Positions 1 to 8,335 of a stretch of DNA of 64,000 nt are shown here, in pieces. The notes beneath the pieces are model-generated. The model saw only the letters and a program-made list of their open reading frames with translations, searched no databases and was not told the origin of the DNA. This stretch comes from Streptomyces poonensis (GTDB taxonomy: Bacteria; Actinomycetota; Actinomycetes; Streptomycetales; Streptomycetaceae), in contig NZ_BMVW01000016.1 in NCBI RefSeq assembly GCF_014650915.1, positions 157,840-221,839 of the forward strand, written 5' to 3'. Position 1 is the stretch's first letter. The number at the start of each line of letters is the position of its first letter. Position numbers and translations under genes: made by a program.

Positions 1-30
1 TGGTCCCCGTGACCCCCGTGTCCCCCGTGG

Positions 31-65
31 ACGGAGCCCGCCGCCCCCGTGCCGGCGGGCTCCGT
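31..65. terminator. Rho-independent-type hairpin at left edge
   Basis: Perfect 12-bp inverted repeat (ACGGAGCCCGCC at 31-42, GGCGGGCTCCGT at 54-65) with an 11-nt loop. It probably ends transcription of a gene lying left of the window and/or of the leftward glxR operon. The rest of 1-298 is GC-rich, starts with CCCCGTG-type repeats, and holds no convincing gene. Confidence 0.6.
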
Positions 66-298
66 GTGCCGCGAATATGCCCGCGCCCGGGGGCCGTTGA
101 AGCCTCCGGGCGCGTCTTCAGAGCTTGATTTGAGGATTTCGTAGAACGGATACGCCCACTTGCGTACGTACGGGACGGGCAAGGGGACGGGGCTGTGGTT
201 CCGGGCGGCGCGGGCGCCTGGGCGCGACAGGACAGGTGTCAGCGGCCGCGCCGCCCGGAAGTCTCGGGGGTACGAGGGGCCGCGGCGGCCCCGTGGCG

Positions 299-1198
299 TC
301 AGACCCGGTCGCCGGAGAGGCGCTCCACGGCCCGCAGCAGGGCCGAGTGGTCCAGCCCGCCCTCACCCTGGGCGCGCAGGCTCGCGACCAGCTGGGCGAC
401 CACCGCGCCGACGGGGAGGGCGGCGCCCACGGCGCGGGCCGCGTCCGTCACGATGCCCATGTCCTTGTGGTGCAGGTCGATGCGGAAGCCGGGCTTGAAG
501 TCGCGGCTGAGGAAGTTGTCCTTCTTGCGCGTCAGCACGGTGGAGCCCGCCAGGCCGCCGTTGAGGACGTCCAGCGCCGCCTTCAGGTTCACCCCCGACT
601 TCTCCAGGAAGACCACGGCCTCGGCGCACGCCTGGATGTTCACGGCGACGATCAGCTGGTTGGCGGCCTTCACGGTCTGGCCGGAGCCGTGCGGACCGCA
701 CAGCACGATGGTCTTCCCGAGCGCCTCGAAGATCGGCTCCGCCGCGTCGAAGTCGGCCTGCTCACCGCCGACCATGATGGACAGCACGGCCTCGACGGCC
801 CCCGCCTCGCCGCCGGACACGGGCGCGTCGAGCACCCGGACGCCCTTCTCGCGCGCCGCCTTCGCCAGGTCGATCGAGGTCTGCGGGGTGATCGAGGACA
901 TGTCGATCAGCAGTGCTCCGGTCCTGGCGTTCTCCAGGATGCCGTCGGGGCCGTAGGCGATCGCCTCGACCTGCGGGGACGCGGGCACCATCGTGATGAT
1001 CACGTCGGCGTCCCGCACCGCCTCGGCGACCGAGCCGGCCGCGGTGCCGCCGGCGGCGGTCAGGCGGTCCAGCTTGTCCTGTTCCAGCGTGAAGCCGGTG
1101 ACGTCGTAACCCGCCTTGATCAGGTTCTCGGACATGGGGGAGCCCATGATGCCGAGCCCGATCCAGGCGATCGTGGGAAGTGCGCGGGTGTCGCTCAT
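299..1198 (-). CDS. glxR: 2-hydroxy-3-oxopropionate (tartronate semialdehyde) reductase
   Basis: Cytosolic NAD(P)H-dependent reductase of the beta-hydroxyacid dehydrogenase family; it would reduce tartronate semialdehyde to D-glycerate in the glyoxylate branch of purine catabolism. The 299-aa length is normal. Visible motifs: Rossmann glycine motif GLGIMG (residues 14-19), substrate-loop motif DAPVSGG (124-130) and the catalytic lysine region GQTVKAANQ (K177). It follows the hydroxypyruvate isomerase gene by about 40 nt on the same strand, forming a glyoxylate-handling pair beside urate-degradation genes. Other beta-hydroxyacid dehydrogenases (for example 3-hydroxyisobutyrate dehydrogenase) share these motifs; the neighbours favour this assignment. 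Confidence 0.88.
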   Translation of the reverse strand: MSDTRALPTIAWIGLGIMGSPMSENLIKAGYDVTGFTLEQDKLDRLTAAGGTAAGSVAEAVRDADVIITMVPASPQVEAIAYGPDGILENARTGALLIDMSSITPQTSIDLAKAAREKGVRVLDAPVSGGEAGAVEAVLSIMVGGEQADFDAAEPIFEALGKTIVLCGPHGSGQTVKAANQLIVAVNIQACAEAVVFLEKSGVNLKAALDVLNGGLAGSTVLTRKKDNFLSRDFKPGFRIDLHHKDMGIVTDAARAVGAALPVGAVVAQLVASLRAQGEGGLDHSALLRAVERLSGDRV

Positions 1199-1239
1199 TG
1201 CATACCTCTCAGTACGGGGATCAGCGGGGCGGCCGGCCG

Positions 1240-2061
1240 TCAGCGGGGCAGCCAGTCGAAGGACTCGGCACTGGGGCGGTCGCCCGGCTTGTACTCCAGG
1301 CCCACCCGGCCGTCGTAACCGGCCTTGCCGAGCCGGTCGAGGAGGTCCTCCAGGGGAAGCGAGCCGGTGCCGGGGGCGCCGCGCCCCGGGTTGTCGGCGA
1401 TCTGCACATGGCCGGTCTTCGCCGCGTACCGCTCGATCACCCGCGGCAGGTCCTCGCCGTTCATGGACAGGTGGTAGAGGTCCATGAGGAAGCGGGCGTT
1501 GCCGAGCCCGGTCGCCTCGTTGACCTTGTCGACGACGCCGACGGCGGCCGGGGCCGCCACCAGCGGGTAGAGCGGCGACTCGGGCTTGTTCAGCGCCTCG
1601 ATCAGCAGGACCGCGCCGATGCGGTCGGCGGCCCGGGCGGCGAGGACCAGGTTCTCCAGCGCGAGCGCGTCCTGCTCGGCCAGGTCGACGCCCTCGACGC
1701 GGTTGCCGTAGAGGGCGTTGAGCGCCGTGCAGCCGAGGGACGCGGCGAAGTCGGCGGCCACGTCGACGTTGGCGCGGAACCTCTCCGACTCCTCACCCGG
1801 GACCGACAGCGCGCCCCGGTCGGGGCCCGGCAGCTGCCCGGCGTAGAAGTTGAGGCCCGTGAGCTGCACGCCCGCGTCCTGGACGGCCTTGCGCAGGGCG
1901 TCGAGCTCGGACTGCCCGGGGGTGGGGGAGTCGACCCAGGGCCACCACAGCTCGACCGCGGTGAAGCCGGCCGCGGCGGCGGCCGCGGGGCGCTCCAGGA
2001 GCGGGAGTTCCGTGAAGAGGATCGACAGGTTGACGGTGAAGCGCTGCTCTGCGAATCCCAT
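1240..2061 (-). CDS. hyi: Hydroxypyruvate isomerase family TIM-barrel protein
   Basis: 273-aa protein of the xylose isomerase-like/AP endonuclease 2 TIM-barrel superfamily, probably interconverting hydroxypyruvate and tartronate semialdehyde. Family features seen: N-terminal FAEQRFTVNLSILFTELPLL, LTGLNFYAG near residue 95, and metal-ligand acidic residues in LLIEALNK, FLMDLYHL and VGLEYKPG. The ATG start is preceded by a GGAAGGGAG purine tract. It is first in a leftward operon with glxR; a TTCCG/CGGAA-type palindrome lies in the upstream region. Confidence 0.85.
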   Translation of the reverse strand: MGFAEQRFTVNLSILFTELPLLERPAAAAAAGFTAVELWWPWVDSPTPGQSELDALRKAVQDAGVQLTGLNFYAGQLPGPDRGALSVPGEESERFRANVDVAADFAASLGCTALNALYGNRVEGVDLAEQDALALENLVLAARAADRIGAVLLIEALNKPESPLYPLVAAPAAVGVVDKVNEATGLGNARFLMDLYHLSMNGEDLPRVIERYAAKTGHVQIADNPGRGAPGTGSLPLEDLLDRLGKAGYDGRVGLEYKPGDRPSAESFDWLPR

Positions 2062-2105
2062 GGGGCGCGGAGCTCCCTTCCACTTGCTCGCTTCCGTTGC
2101 TTCCG

Positions 2106-2190
2106 CAGGACTGCCGGACTGCCGGACCGCCGGACTGCCGGGCCTCCAGTGCTTCCGTATGGCGGAAGTTTACTTTTGCTGTACGGAAAG
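2106..2190. promoter_or_regulatory. Divergent promoter region with TTCCG/CGGAA palindrome
   Basis: The hyi/2251 intergenic region holds tandem GGACTGCC/GGACCGCC octamers (about 2108-2140) followed by a 6-bp inverted repeat CTTCCG-N5-CGGAAG (2152-2168) and another CGGAA half-site (2184-2188). The arrangement suggests an operator controlling the leftward glyoxylate operon and the rightward genes. The regulator is not identified; assignment is by inference. Confidence 0.4.
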
Positions 2191-2250
2191 GCTGCCCGGG
2201 GTCGGGAAGCTTGTCAAGAGGGTGCTCCGCCTGTCCGTTAAGGTCGCCCT

Positions 2251-2502
2251 GTGCGACTGAGAGTGGAGTTCACGACCGAGCCCTTCGACCTCGACGAGCC
2301 GCCCCGGCACGCGCTGGTCGCCCGCGAGGTCGTCGAGGGTGCCGGCCTGGACGCCGTGGACGTGGGCCCGTTCGGCAACACGGCCGAGGGCGGCTCCGAC
2401 GCGGTGCTCACCGCGGTCGACGCGTTGCTGCGCAAGGCCCTGGACGCGGGCGCGACCCGGGTCTCGCTCCAGCTCAACGTGATCGCCGAGGGCGAGGGGT
2501 GA
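2251..2502 (+). CDS. Small thiamine-binding-like (MTH1187/YkoF-type) protein
   Basis: 83-aa protein whose ferredoxin-like fold signatures (LVAREVVEGAGLDAVDVGPF, then ATRVSLQLNVI near the C-terminus) resemble the MTH1187/YkoF thiamine-binding family. Function in this locus is unclear; such small proteins may bind a thiamine-like ligand, which would fit beside thiamine-dependent glyoxylate carboligase chemistry (inference). Its stop overlaps the GTG start of the next gene (GTGA), so the two are translationally coupled. Confidence 0.65.
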   Translation: MRLRVEFTTEPFDLDEPPRHALVAREVVEGAGLDAVDVGPFGNTAEGGSDAVLTAVDALLRKALDAGATRVSLQLNVIAEGEG

Positions 2503-2876
2503 CCCCGGTGACCGGTGACGCGAACGACCCCTTCGTCACCGCCGTCAAGCCGCTGGTCGACGCCATGGGCGGCGAGATGCTCCCGCCCGACCAGGCCGGC
2601 CCCGACGACGTCGTGCTGTCCTGGGAGGGCGCCGCCGTGGTGGCCGTACGGCTGCCGCAGCTCGCCGAATCGCTGGACCACATCCTCGCCGCCATGGAGC
2701 GCAAGCAGGGCAGGCCGCTGTCCGAACTGGACCGCAAGGCCAAGCAGGAGGCCGTACGGGCGCTGGAGGCGCGTGGTGCCTTCTCCGTACGGCACGGTGT
2801 GGAGACCGTCGCGACCGCGCTCGGCGTGAGCCGCTTCACCGTCTACAACTACCTCAACCGCGAGAAGCAGGCCTGA
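2499..2876 (+). CDS. Helix-turn-helix protein with YheO/DauR-type HTH
   Basis: 125-aa protein starting at a GTG that overlaps the previous stop by 4 nt (alternative GTG at 2508). The C-terminal ~40 residues (ALEARGAFSVRHGVETVATA, then LGVSRFTVYNYLNR) match the HTH_22 domain of YheO/DauR-like regulators. The N-terminal half (AVKPLVDAMGGEMLPPDQ) is not a recognisable PAS domain. It probably regulates the flanking purine/glyoxylate genes (inference from position). Its stop codon lies inside the first copy of a 20-bp tandem repeat. Confidence 0.7.
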   Translation: MTPVTGDANDPFVTAVKPLVDAMGGEMLPPDQAGPDDVVLSWEGAAVVAVRLPQLAESLDHILAAMERKQGRPLSELDRKAKQEAVRALEARGAFSVRHGVETVATALGVSRFTVYNYLNREKQA

Positions 2877-2950
2877 ACCGCCGGAAGCGGATCCGAACCG
2901 CCGGAAGCAGATCCGAACCGCTGTAAGCGGGCCTGAACCGCCGGAATCGA
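2871..2950. repeat. Four-copy 20-bp tandem repeat
   Basis: Four contiguous 20-bp units (2871-2890, 2891-2910, 2911-2930, 2931-2950), consensus roughly GCCTGAACCGCCGGAAGCGG, with a few substitutions per copy. The first unit contains the stop codon of the HTH gene. Each copy carries a CGGAA-like core similar to the palindrome at 2152-2168 (degenerate in copy 3), so it may be a regulator-binding array for the urate genes, or simply replication-slippage debris. Confidence 0.75.
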
Positions 2951-3002
2951 AGGCCGGGTTCGCCCTCCGTTCCGGCTGATCTTCTTCGTAACACCGATTT
3001 TT

Positions 3003-3043
3003 CAACAAAGTGTTGACTCGTTGTCACCGTTGGGCGTTAGCTA
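3003..3043 (+). promoter_or_regulatory. Candidate promoter of the uraD-uraH-uricase operon
   Basis: A CAACA-N3-TGTTG inverted repeat (3003-3015) overlaps a -35-like TTGACT (3013-3018). A -10-like TAGCTA lies at 3038-3043, spacing 19 (TTAGCT gives 18). The local sequence is unusually AT-rich for this chromosome. The repeat overlapping -35 suggests repressor control; by eye only. Confidence 0.45.
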
Positions 3044-3079
3044 TCCGCAGCCCGAAAGCAAACGGCCACGGAGGCTCCC

Positions 3080-3589
3080 GTGACTTCGAGTTTTTCGACG
3101 CCGGGCCTCGCCCGGTTCAACACCCTGGAGGAGCACGCGGCGGCCGCCGCACTCCACGAGGCGTGCGCCTCGACGGAGTGGGGACGCAAGCTGCTCAAGG
3201 GGCGCCCGTACAGCACCGTCGACGATCTTCTCGCCGCCAGTGACGCCGCCATGGCCGAGCTGACCGCGGAGGACCTGGCGGAGGCGATGGCCGGGCACCC
3301 GCCGATCGGCCGCCCGAAGCCGGGCGACCCGACCTCGGCCCGGGAACAGCGCGGTATGTCCGGCGCCTCCGAGCAGCTCAAGGCCGAGATGCTCGAACTG
3401 AACCTGGCCTACCAGGAGAAGTTCGGCCATGTCTTCCTCATCTGCGCCACCGGCCGTACCGGGGAGCAGATGCGGGACGCGGTCAGGGAACGGATCGGCA
3501 ACTCGCCCGAACAGGAGCGGGAGATCGTCCGCACCGAACTGGGCAAGATCAACCGCATTCGCCTGACCCGGCTCGCCGAAGAGGACTGA
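3080..3589 (+). CDS. uraD: 2-oxo-4-hydroxy-4-carboxy-5-ureidoimidazoline decarboxylase
   Basis: Third enzyme of urate oxidation: decarboxylates OHCU to (S)-allantoin in the cytosol. 169 aa, normal for the family. Diagnostic motif GHPPIGRPK with the catalytic histidine at H73, followed by the E-Q-RG-M segment near residue 90 and FLICATGRT near 115. The GTG start has GGAGG at 3070-3074. First gene of an operon with uraH (7 nt downstream) and urate oxidase. Confidence 0.93.
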   Translation: MTSSFSTPGLARFNTLEEHAAAAALHEACASTEWGRKLLKGRPYSTVDDLLAASDAAMAELTAEDLAEAMAGHPPIGRPKPGDPTSAREQRGMSGASEQLKAEMLELNLAYQEKFGHVFLICATGRTGEQMRDAVRERIGNSPEQEREIVRTELGKINRIRLTRLAEED

Positions 3590-3596
3590 TCAGTAC

Positions 3597-4007
3597 ATGA
3601 GCACCAGCACCACCGCCTCCGTGTCCACGCACATCCTGGACACCAGCATCGGCCGCCCCGCCGAGGGTGTCGCCGTCCGGCTCGCCGCCCGCACCGGGCG
3701 GGAAGCGGACTGGCGGCCGCTCGGTGGCTCCGCGACCGACGCGGACGGGCGGTGCAAGGACCTGCCGGCCCTGCCGGAGGGGACCACCCACGTACGGCTC
3801 GACTTCGCCGTCGAGGCGTACTTCGAGAAGTTGACGTTTGCGAAGAAGCAAGCCGAGGCACAGCAGGACGCCCCCGCGCATCGGGACAGCGGTCCGGCGG
3901 TGTTCTTCCCGGAAGTGGCGATCACCTTCGCCGTCGTGCCGGGCGAGCACTACCACGTACCGCTGCTGCTCAACCCGTTCGGCTACTCCGTTTACCGAGG
4001 GAGCTAG
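3597..4007 (+). CDS. uraH: 5-hydroxyisourate hydrolase (transthyretin-like)
   Basis: Second enzyme of urate oxidation: hydrolyses 5-hydroxyisourate to OHCU. 136 aa with the family's N-terminal STHILDTSIGRPAEGV (H12), HYHVPLLLNPFGYSVYRGS near the C-terminus, and the invariant C-terminal YRGS tetrapeptide that completes the active site of the tetramer. It sits between uraD and the urate oxidase gene, with only 6-7 nt on each side, so the three are co-transcribed. Confidence 0.95.
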   Translation: MSTSTTASVSTHILDTSIGRPAEGVAVRLAARTGREADWRPLGGSATDADGRCKDLPALPEGTTHVRLDFAVEAYFEKLTFAKKQAEAQQDAPAHRDSGPAVFFPEVAITFAVVPGEHYHVPLLLNPFGYSVYRGS

Positions 4008-4013
4008 CGAAGA

Positions 4014-4919
4014 ATGACCACGATCCTGGGCCAGAACCAGTACGGCAAGGCCGAGAACCGAGTCGTCAAGATCACGCGGGACGGCGACACCCACCACATC
4101 AAGGACCTCAACGTCTCGGTGTCGCTGAGCGGCGACATGGACGAGGTCCACTACTCCGGCTCCAACGCCAACGTCCTGCCGACCGACACCACCAAGAACA
4201 CGGTGTTCGCGTTCGCCAAGGAGCGTGGCGTCGAGTCGGCCGAGCAGTTCGGCATCCACCTCGCCCGCCACTTCGTCACCTCGCAGGAGCCGATCCACCG
4301 GGCCCGTATCCGTATCGAGGAGTACGCCTGGGAGCGGATCGAGGGCTCGGACGCGCAGAGCGGGAAGAAGCACTCCTTCGTCCGCTCGGGCCAGGAGGTC
4401 CGGCTCACCCAGGTCACCTACGACGGCTCGGCGTGGGAGGTCGTCTCCGGGTTGAAGGACCTGACCGTGCTCAACTCGACGGACTCCGAGTTCTGGGGCT
4501 ACGTCAAGGACAAGTACACGACGCTCCAGGAGACGAACGACCGCATCCTGGCCACCGAGGTCTCCGGCCGCTGGCGCTTCAACTGGACGGACGACGCGGC
4601 GGAGATGCCCGACTGGGAGGCGTCGTACCAGGAGACGCGGAAGCACATGCTCCAGGCCTTCGCCGACACGTACTCGCTGTCGCTGCAGCAGACCATGTAC
4701 GAGATGGGCAAGCGCATCATCGACGGCCGGAGCGAGATCGACGAGGTCCGCTTCTCGCTCCCGAACAAGCACCACTTCCTGGTGGACCTGGAGCCGTTCG
4801 GCCTCAAGAACGACAATGAGGTCTACTTCGCCGCCGACCGCCCGTACGGCCTGATCGAGGCCACGATCCTGCGGGACGGTTGCAAGGCGCGCATCCCGGT
4901 GGACCTCACCAACCTCTGA
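4014..4919 (+). CDS. pucL: Urate oxidase (uricase)
   Basis: Cofactor-free oxidase converting urate and O2 to 5-hydroxyisourate and H2O2. 301 aa, typical for bacterial uricase. Visible: N-terminal YGKAENRVVKITRDGDTHH, the catalytic threonine region PTDTTKNTV (about residues 59-67), the VRLTQVTYDG segment, and the C-terminal NKHHFLVDLEPFGLKNDNEV containing the active-site histidine. Last gene of the urate operon, followed by a strong hairpin at 5011-5042. The three enzymes carry urate to allantoin; no allantoinase is seen in the window. Confidence 0.96.
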   Translation: MTTILGQNQYGKAENRVVKITRDGDTHHIKDLNVSVSLSGDMDEVHYSGSNANVLPTDTTKNTVFAFAKERGVESAEQFGIHLARHFVTSQEPIHRARIRIEEYAWERIEGSDAQSGKKHSFVRSGQEVRLTQVTYDGSAWEVVSGLKDLTVLNSTDSEFWGYVKDKYTTLQETNDRILATEVSGRWRFNWTDDAAEMPDWEASYQETRKHMLQAFADTYSLSLQQTMYEMGKRIIDGRSEIDEVRFSLPNKHHFLVDLEPFGLKNDNEVYFAADRPYGLIEATILRDGCKARIPVDLTNL

Positions 4920-5010
4920 GCACCCATCTCTGAGCACCGCCCGCTGAGCACTGCTCATCTGAGCAATGCCCGTTGAGCTCAACCCTCTGGGTAACCCTCT
5001 GAGCTCACCC

Positions 5011-5042
5011 GGAGGTGCCCCCGTCGTGCAGGGGGCACCTCC
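5011..5042 (+). terminator. Hairpin terminator after urate operon
   Basis: Perfect 12-bp stem (GGAGGTGCCCCC at 5011-5022, GGGGGCACCTCC at 5031-5042) with an 8-nt loop. The 90 bases before it hold repeated CTGAGC motifs with no coding potential. It separates the urate operon from the deaminase gene, which therefore probably has its own promoter. Confidence 0.75.
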
Positions 5043-5135
5043 CTCCTCGGCACCCTCGGCCACCGGCCGCGGCACTCAAATCTCCAGGGTCCTGCCGTGC
5101 CCTCGTAACGGATCGTGCAACGCAAAGGACGAACC

Positions 5136-6515
5136 ATGGCAGCAACCCAGCGCATCGTCATCGAGAACTGTTCCGTCGCGACGGTCGACGCGGACGACAC
5201 CGAGTACGCGAGCGGGTACGTCGTCATCGCCGGCGACCGTATCGAGGCGGTGGGTGCGGGCAGGGCCCCCGAGGGCCTGGAGAACGTCGTCCGCCGCATC
5301 GACGGCACCGGCCACCTCGTCACACCCGGCCTGGTCAACACGCACCACCACTTCTACCAGTGGATCACCCGCGGGCTGGCCACGGACCACAACCTGTTCA
5401 ACTGGCTCGTGGCCCTCTACCCGGTGTGGGCGCGCATCGACGAGCGGATGACGTACGCGGCCGCGCAGGGCTCGCTCGCGATGATGGCCCGCGGCGGGGT
5501 CACCACCGCCATGGACCACCACTATGTCTTCCCGAAGGGGTCCGGCGACCTGTCCGGCTCCATCATCCGCGCCGCCCGCGAGACGGGTGTCCGGTTCACG
5601 CTCGCCCGCGGTTCGATGGACCGCAGCGAGAAGGACGGCGGGCTGCCGCCGGACTTCGCCGTCGAAACCCTCGAGGACGCGCTCGCCGCCACCGAGGCGA
5701 CCGTCGACGAGCACCACGACGCCTCCTTCGGCGCCATGACACAGGTGGCCGTTGCCCCCTGCTCACCCTTCTCCGTGTCCACCGAACTCCTGCGGGAAGG
5801 TGCGGAGTTGGCCCGCCGCAAGGACGTACGGCTGCACACCCACGGCTCGGAGACCGTGGAGGAGGAGAAGTTCTGCCACGAGCTGTTCGGCATGGGCCCG
5901 ACCGACTACTTCGAGTCCACCGGCTGGCTCGGCGAGGACGTGTGGATGGCGCACTGCGTCCACATGAACGACTCCGACATCACCGCCTTCGCCCGGACGA
6001 GGACGGGTGTCGCCCACTGCCCCTCGTCCAACGCCCGCCTCGCCGCCGGCATCGCCCGGGTCCCGGACATGCTCGCGGCCGGCGTCCCCGTCGGCCTCGG
6101 CGTCGACGGCACCGCGTCCAACGAGTCCGGCGAACTCCACACCGAGCTGCGCAACGCCCTCCTCGTCAACCGCCTCGGCCCGCACAAGGAGGCCGCGCTC
6201 AACGCCCGCCAGGCGCTGCGGCTCGGGACGCACGGCGGAGCCCAAGTCCTTGGCCGCGCGGCGGAGTTGGGCTCGCTGGAGCCCGGGAAGCTCGCCGACC
6301 TGGTGCTGTGGCGGATGGACACCCTCGCCCACGCCTCGATAGCCGACCCGGTGACGGCCCTGGTGTTCGGCGCCGCCGCACCGGTCACCGCCTCCTTCGT
6401 GGGCGGCCGGCAGATCGTGGAGAACGGCCGGCTGCTGCACGTGGACGAGGACGCGATCGCCCGCTCCACCCGGGCCGAGGCACGGCGCCTCGCCGAGATC
6501 GCCGGGCAGGGCTGA
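5136..6515 (+). CDS. 8-oxoguanine deaminase (amidohydrolase superfamily)
   Basis: 459-aa metal-dependent amidohydrolase; the family hydrolyses 8-oxoguanine (or related guanine derivatives) to urate, which feeds the adjacent operon. Seen: composite metal site with VNTHHHFYQW (H70/H72), AMDHHYVFP, THGSETVEEE with a later histidine ligand, MAHCVHMN, and GVDGTASNESG with the catalytic aspartate. The ATG at 5136 is chosen because AAAGGA lies 6-11 nt upstream; a GTG at 5115 would add 7 residues. Guanine deaminase or hydroxydechloroatrazine-type activity cannot be excluded. Confidence 0.88.
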   Translation: MAATQRIVIENCSVATVDADDTEYASGYVVIAGDRIEAVGAGRAPEGLENVVRRIDGTGHLVTPGLVNTHHHFYQWITRGLATDHNLFNWLVALYPVWARIDERMTYAAAQGSLAMMARGGVTTAMDHHYVFPKGSGDLSGSIIRAARETGVRFTLARGSMDRSEKDGGLPPDFAVETLEDALAATEATVDEHHDASFGAMTQVAVAPCSPFSVSTELLREGAELARRKDVRLHTHGSETVEEEKFCHELFGMGPTDYFESTGWLGEDVWMAHCVHMNDSDITAFARTRTGVAHCPSSNARLAAGIARVPDMLAAGVPVGLGVDGTASNESGELHTELRNALLVNRLGPHKEAALNARQALRLGTHGGAQVLGRAAELGSLEPGKLADLVLWRMDTLAHASIADPVTALVFGAAAPVTASFVGGRQIVENGRLLHVDEDAIARSTRAEARRLAEIAGQG

Positions 6516-6565
6516 CCCCTCGTCCCACCGCGCCGGCCCGCCGACAGGGCCGGCCCACCGGAACT

Positions 6566-6620
6566 CCGGCCGAGGGGGACGGCCCTCGGCCGGGCGTCCG
6601 TGGACCCGAGCGGGGTCCAC
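6566..6620 (+). terminator. Two successive hairpins after the deaminase gene
   Basis: First hairpin: CCGGCCGAGGG (6566-6576) pairs with CCCTCGGCCGG (6583-6593), 6-nt loop. Second: GTGGACCC (6600-6607) pairs with GGGTCCAC (6613-6620). Together they should stop read-through into the permease. The remaining ~190 nt up to 6810 must contain the permease promoter; a GTACGCGTAC palindrome lies near 6700-6710. Confidence 0.65.
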
Positions 6621-6810
6621 GGCGGCCGGGTCCGGGGCGTGCACGGCGCACACACACGCCGAGCGCGCCCCGGAACGGTCCCCACCGTCCCGCGGACCTC
6701 GTACGCGTACACACGAAGGTCCGACAACGGTCCCGCACGACCGCGCACCACCTCCCTGACACCCGCGCCAGCCGTGCATGGTTGACGTGTACCCGACCGG
6801 AGGAGCCGCC

Positions 6811-8253
6811 GTGGCCGCCTCATCCCCGCAGTCGCAGAACAGCACCACGACCCCGCAGACCAGCACCGACGCACCGCACCCCGTGGACGAGAAGCTTCCT
6901 CCCGTGAGAATGGCGACCACCGGCCTCCAGCACGTGGCCGCCATGTACGCGGGAGTCGTCGCCCCACCCCTGATCGTCGGCGCCGCCATCGGCCTGAGCG
7001 CCGCCGAACTCACCTTCCTGACCGGCGCCTGCCTGTTCACCGCCGGCCTCGCCACCCTCCTCCAGACGCTCGGCATCTGGAAGATCGGCGCCCGGCTGCC
7101 GTTCGTCAACGGCGTCACCTTCGCCGGTGTCGCGCCCATGACCGCGATCGTCGCCTCCACCGACGACAAGAGCGACGCCCTGCCGATCATCTTCGGCGCG
7201 GTCATCGTGGCGGGCCTCCTCGGCTTCGTCGCATCGCCCTTCCTGTGCAAGGCGGTCCGCTTCTTCCCGCCCGTCGTCACCGGCTCGGTCATCACCCTGA
7301 TCGGCGTCTCCCTTCTCCCGGTGGCGTTCGGCTGGGCCCAGGGCCCCGACCAGGCGGCCGACGACTACGGTTCGGCGACCAACCTCGGCCTCGCGGGCGC
7401 GACGCTCGTCATCGTCCTCCTGCTGCGCCGCTTCACCCGCGGCTTCGTCAAGCAGATCGCCGTCCTGCTCGGCCTGGTCGCCGGCACGCTCCTCGCGATC
7501 CCCTTCGGTGTCACCGACTTCGGCCCGGTGGCGGACGCGGACATCGTCGGCTTCCCGACCCCGTTCCACTTCGGCGCCCCGCAGTTCCAGCTCGCCGCGA
7601 TCATCTCCCTGTGCGTCGTCATGGTCGTCTCCATGACCGAGTCGACCGCGGACATGCTGGCGCTCGGCGAGATCGTCGGGAAACCCGCCGACGAGAAGAC
7701 GATCGCGGCCGGTCTGCGCGCCGACACCCTCGGCTCGGCGCTCAGCCCCCTCTTCAACGGCTTCATGTGCAGCGCCTTCGCCCAGAACATCGGCCTGGTC
7801 GCGATGACCCGCATCCGCAGCCGGTACGTCGTCGCCACGGGCGGCGGCTTCCTGATCCTGATGGGCCTGTGTCCCATGGCCGCCTCGCTCATCGCCGTCG
7901 TCCCCCGCCCGGTGCTCGGCGGCGCCGGCGTCGTCCTCTTCGGCTCGGTCGCGGCCAGCGGCATCCAGACCCTGGTCAAGGCGGGCCTGGAGAAGGACAA
8001 CAACGTACTGATCGTCGCCGTCTCGCTGGCCGTCGGCATCATCCCGATCACGGCGCCGGAGTTCTACCACGCCGCTCCGGAGACGGCGCGGATCATCCTG
8101 GACTCGGGCATCTCGACGGGCTGTGTCGCCGCGCTGCTGCTCAACTACGTCTTCAACCACCTGGGCAAGCGCCGCGCCGACGACGACGAGGTGACGAACC
8201 CGATGGAGCCGGACCCCGCCCCGGCGGCCCGCCCGACGGCCTCCGCCCACTGA
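6811..8253 (+). CDS. NCS2-family nucleobase:cation symporter (xanthine/uric acid permease)
   Basis: Polytopic membrane transporter importing xanthine, urate or uracil with a proton. About 480 aa with 12-14 hydrophobic segments after a ~30-residue hydrophilic N-terminus. Family motifs: GLQHVAAMYAGVVAPP (the QH motif) and the substrate-site acidic residue region VSMTESTADMLALGE, then FSGFMCSAFAQNIG-like helix 10. The GTG at 6811 is preferred because GGAGGAG (6799-6805) sits 5 nt upstream; an in-frame ATG at 6778 lacks a clear site. It supplies purines to the catabolic genes immediately upstream. Confidence 0.9.
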   Translation: MAASSPQSQNSTTTPQTSTDAPHPVDEKLPPVRMATTGLQHVAAMYAGVVAPPLIVGAAIGLSAAELTFLTGACLFTAGLATLLQTLGIWKIGARLPFVNGVTFAGVAPMTAIVASTDDKSDALPIIFGAVIVAGLLGFVASPFLCKAVRFFPPVVTGSVITLIGVSLLPVAFGWAQGPDQAADDYGSATNLGLAGATLVIVLLLRRFTRGFVKQIAVLLGLVAGTLLAIPFGVTDFGPVADADIVGFPTPFHFGAPQFQLAAIISLCVVMVVSMTESTADMLALGEIVGKPADEKTIAAGLRADTLGSALSPLFNGFMCSAFAQNIGLVAMTRIRSRYVVATGGGFLILMGLCPMAASLIAVVPRPVLGGAGVVLFGSVAASGIQTLVKAGLEKDNNVLIVAVSLAVGIIPITAPEFYHAAPETARIILDSGISTGCVAALLLNYVFNHLGKRRADDDEVTNPMEPDPAPAARPTASAH

Positions 8254-8284
8254 CCGGGCGGCTCCCCCGCCCGCCCGCCGGGGC

Positions 8285-8335
8285 ACGGGACCGGCCGGCC
8301 GCGCCGCCTACCGGGTGGCGGCCAGCCGGTCCCGT
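8285..8335. terminator. Convergent-gene hairpin overlapping the GH89 stop
   Basis: ACGGGACCGGC (8285-8295) is complementary to GCCGGTCCCGT (8325-8335), an 11-bp stem with a 29-nt loop. It spans the end of the leftward glycosidase gene and lies just past the permease stop, so could serve both directions. The long loop makes it less certain. Confidence 0.4.

Noticed and set aside
236..1318. Long plus-strand frame opposite glxR
   Set aside because: Shadow of the clearly identified minus-strand reductase; no motif in its translation.
6778..6810. ATG 6778 as permease start
   Set aside because: No ribosome site; GTG 6811 has GGAGGAG at ideal spacing.
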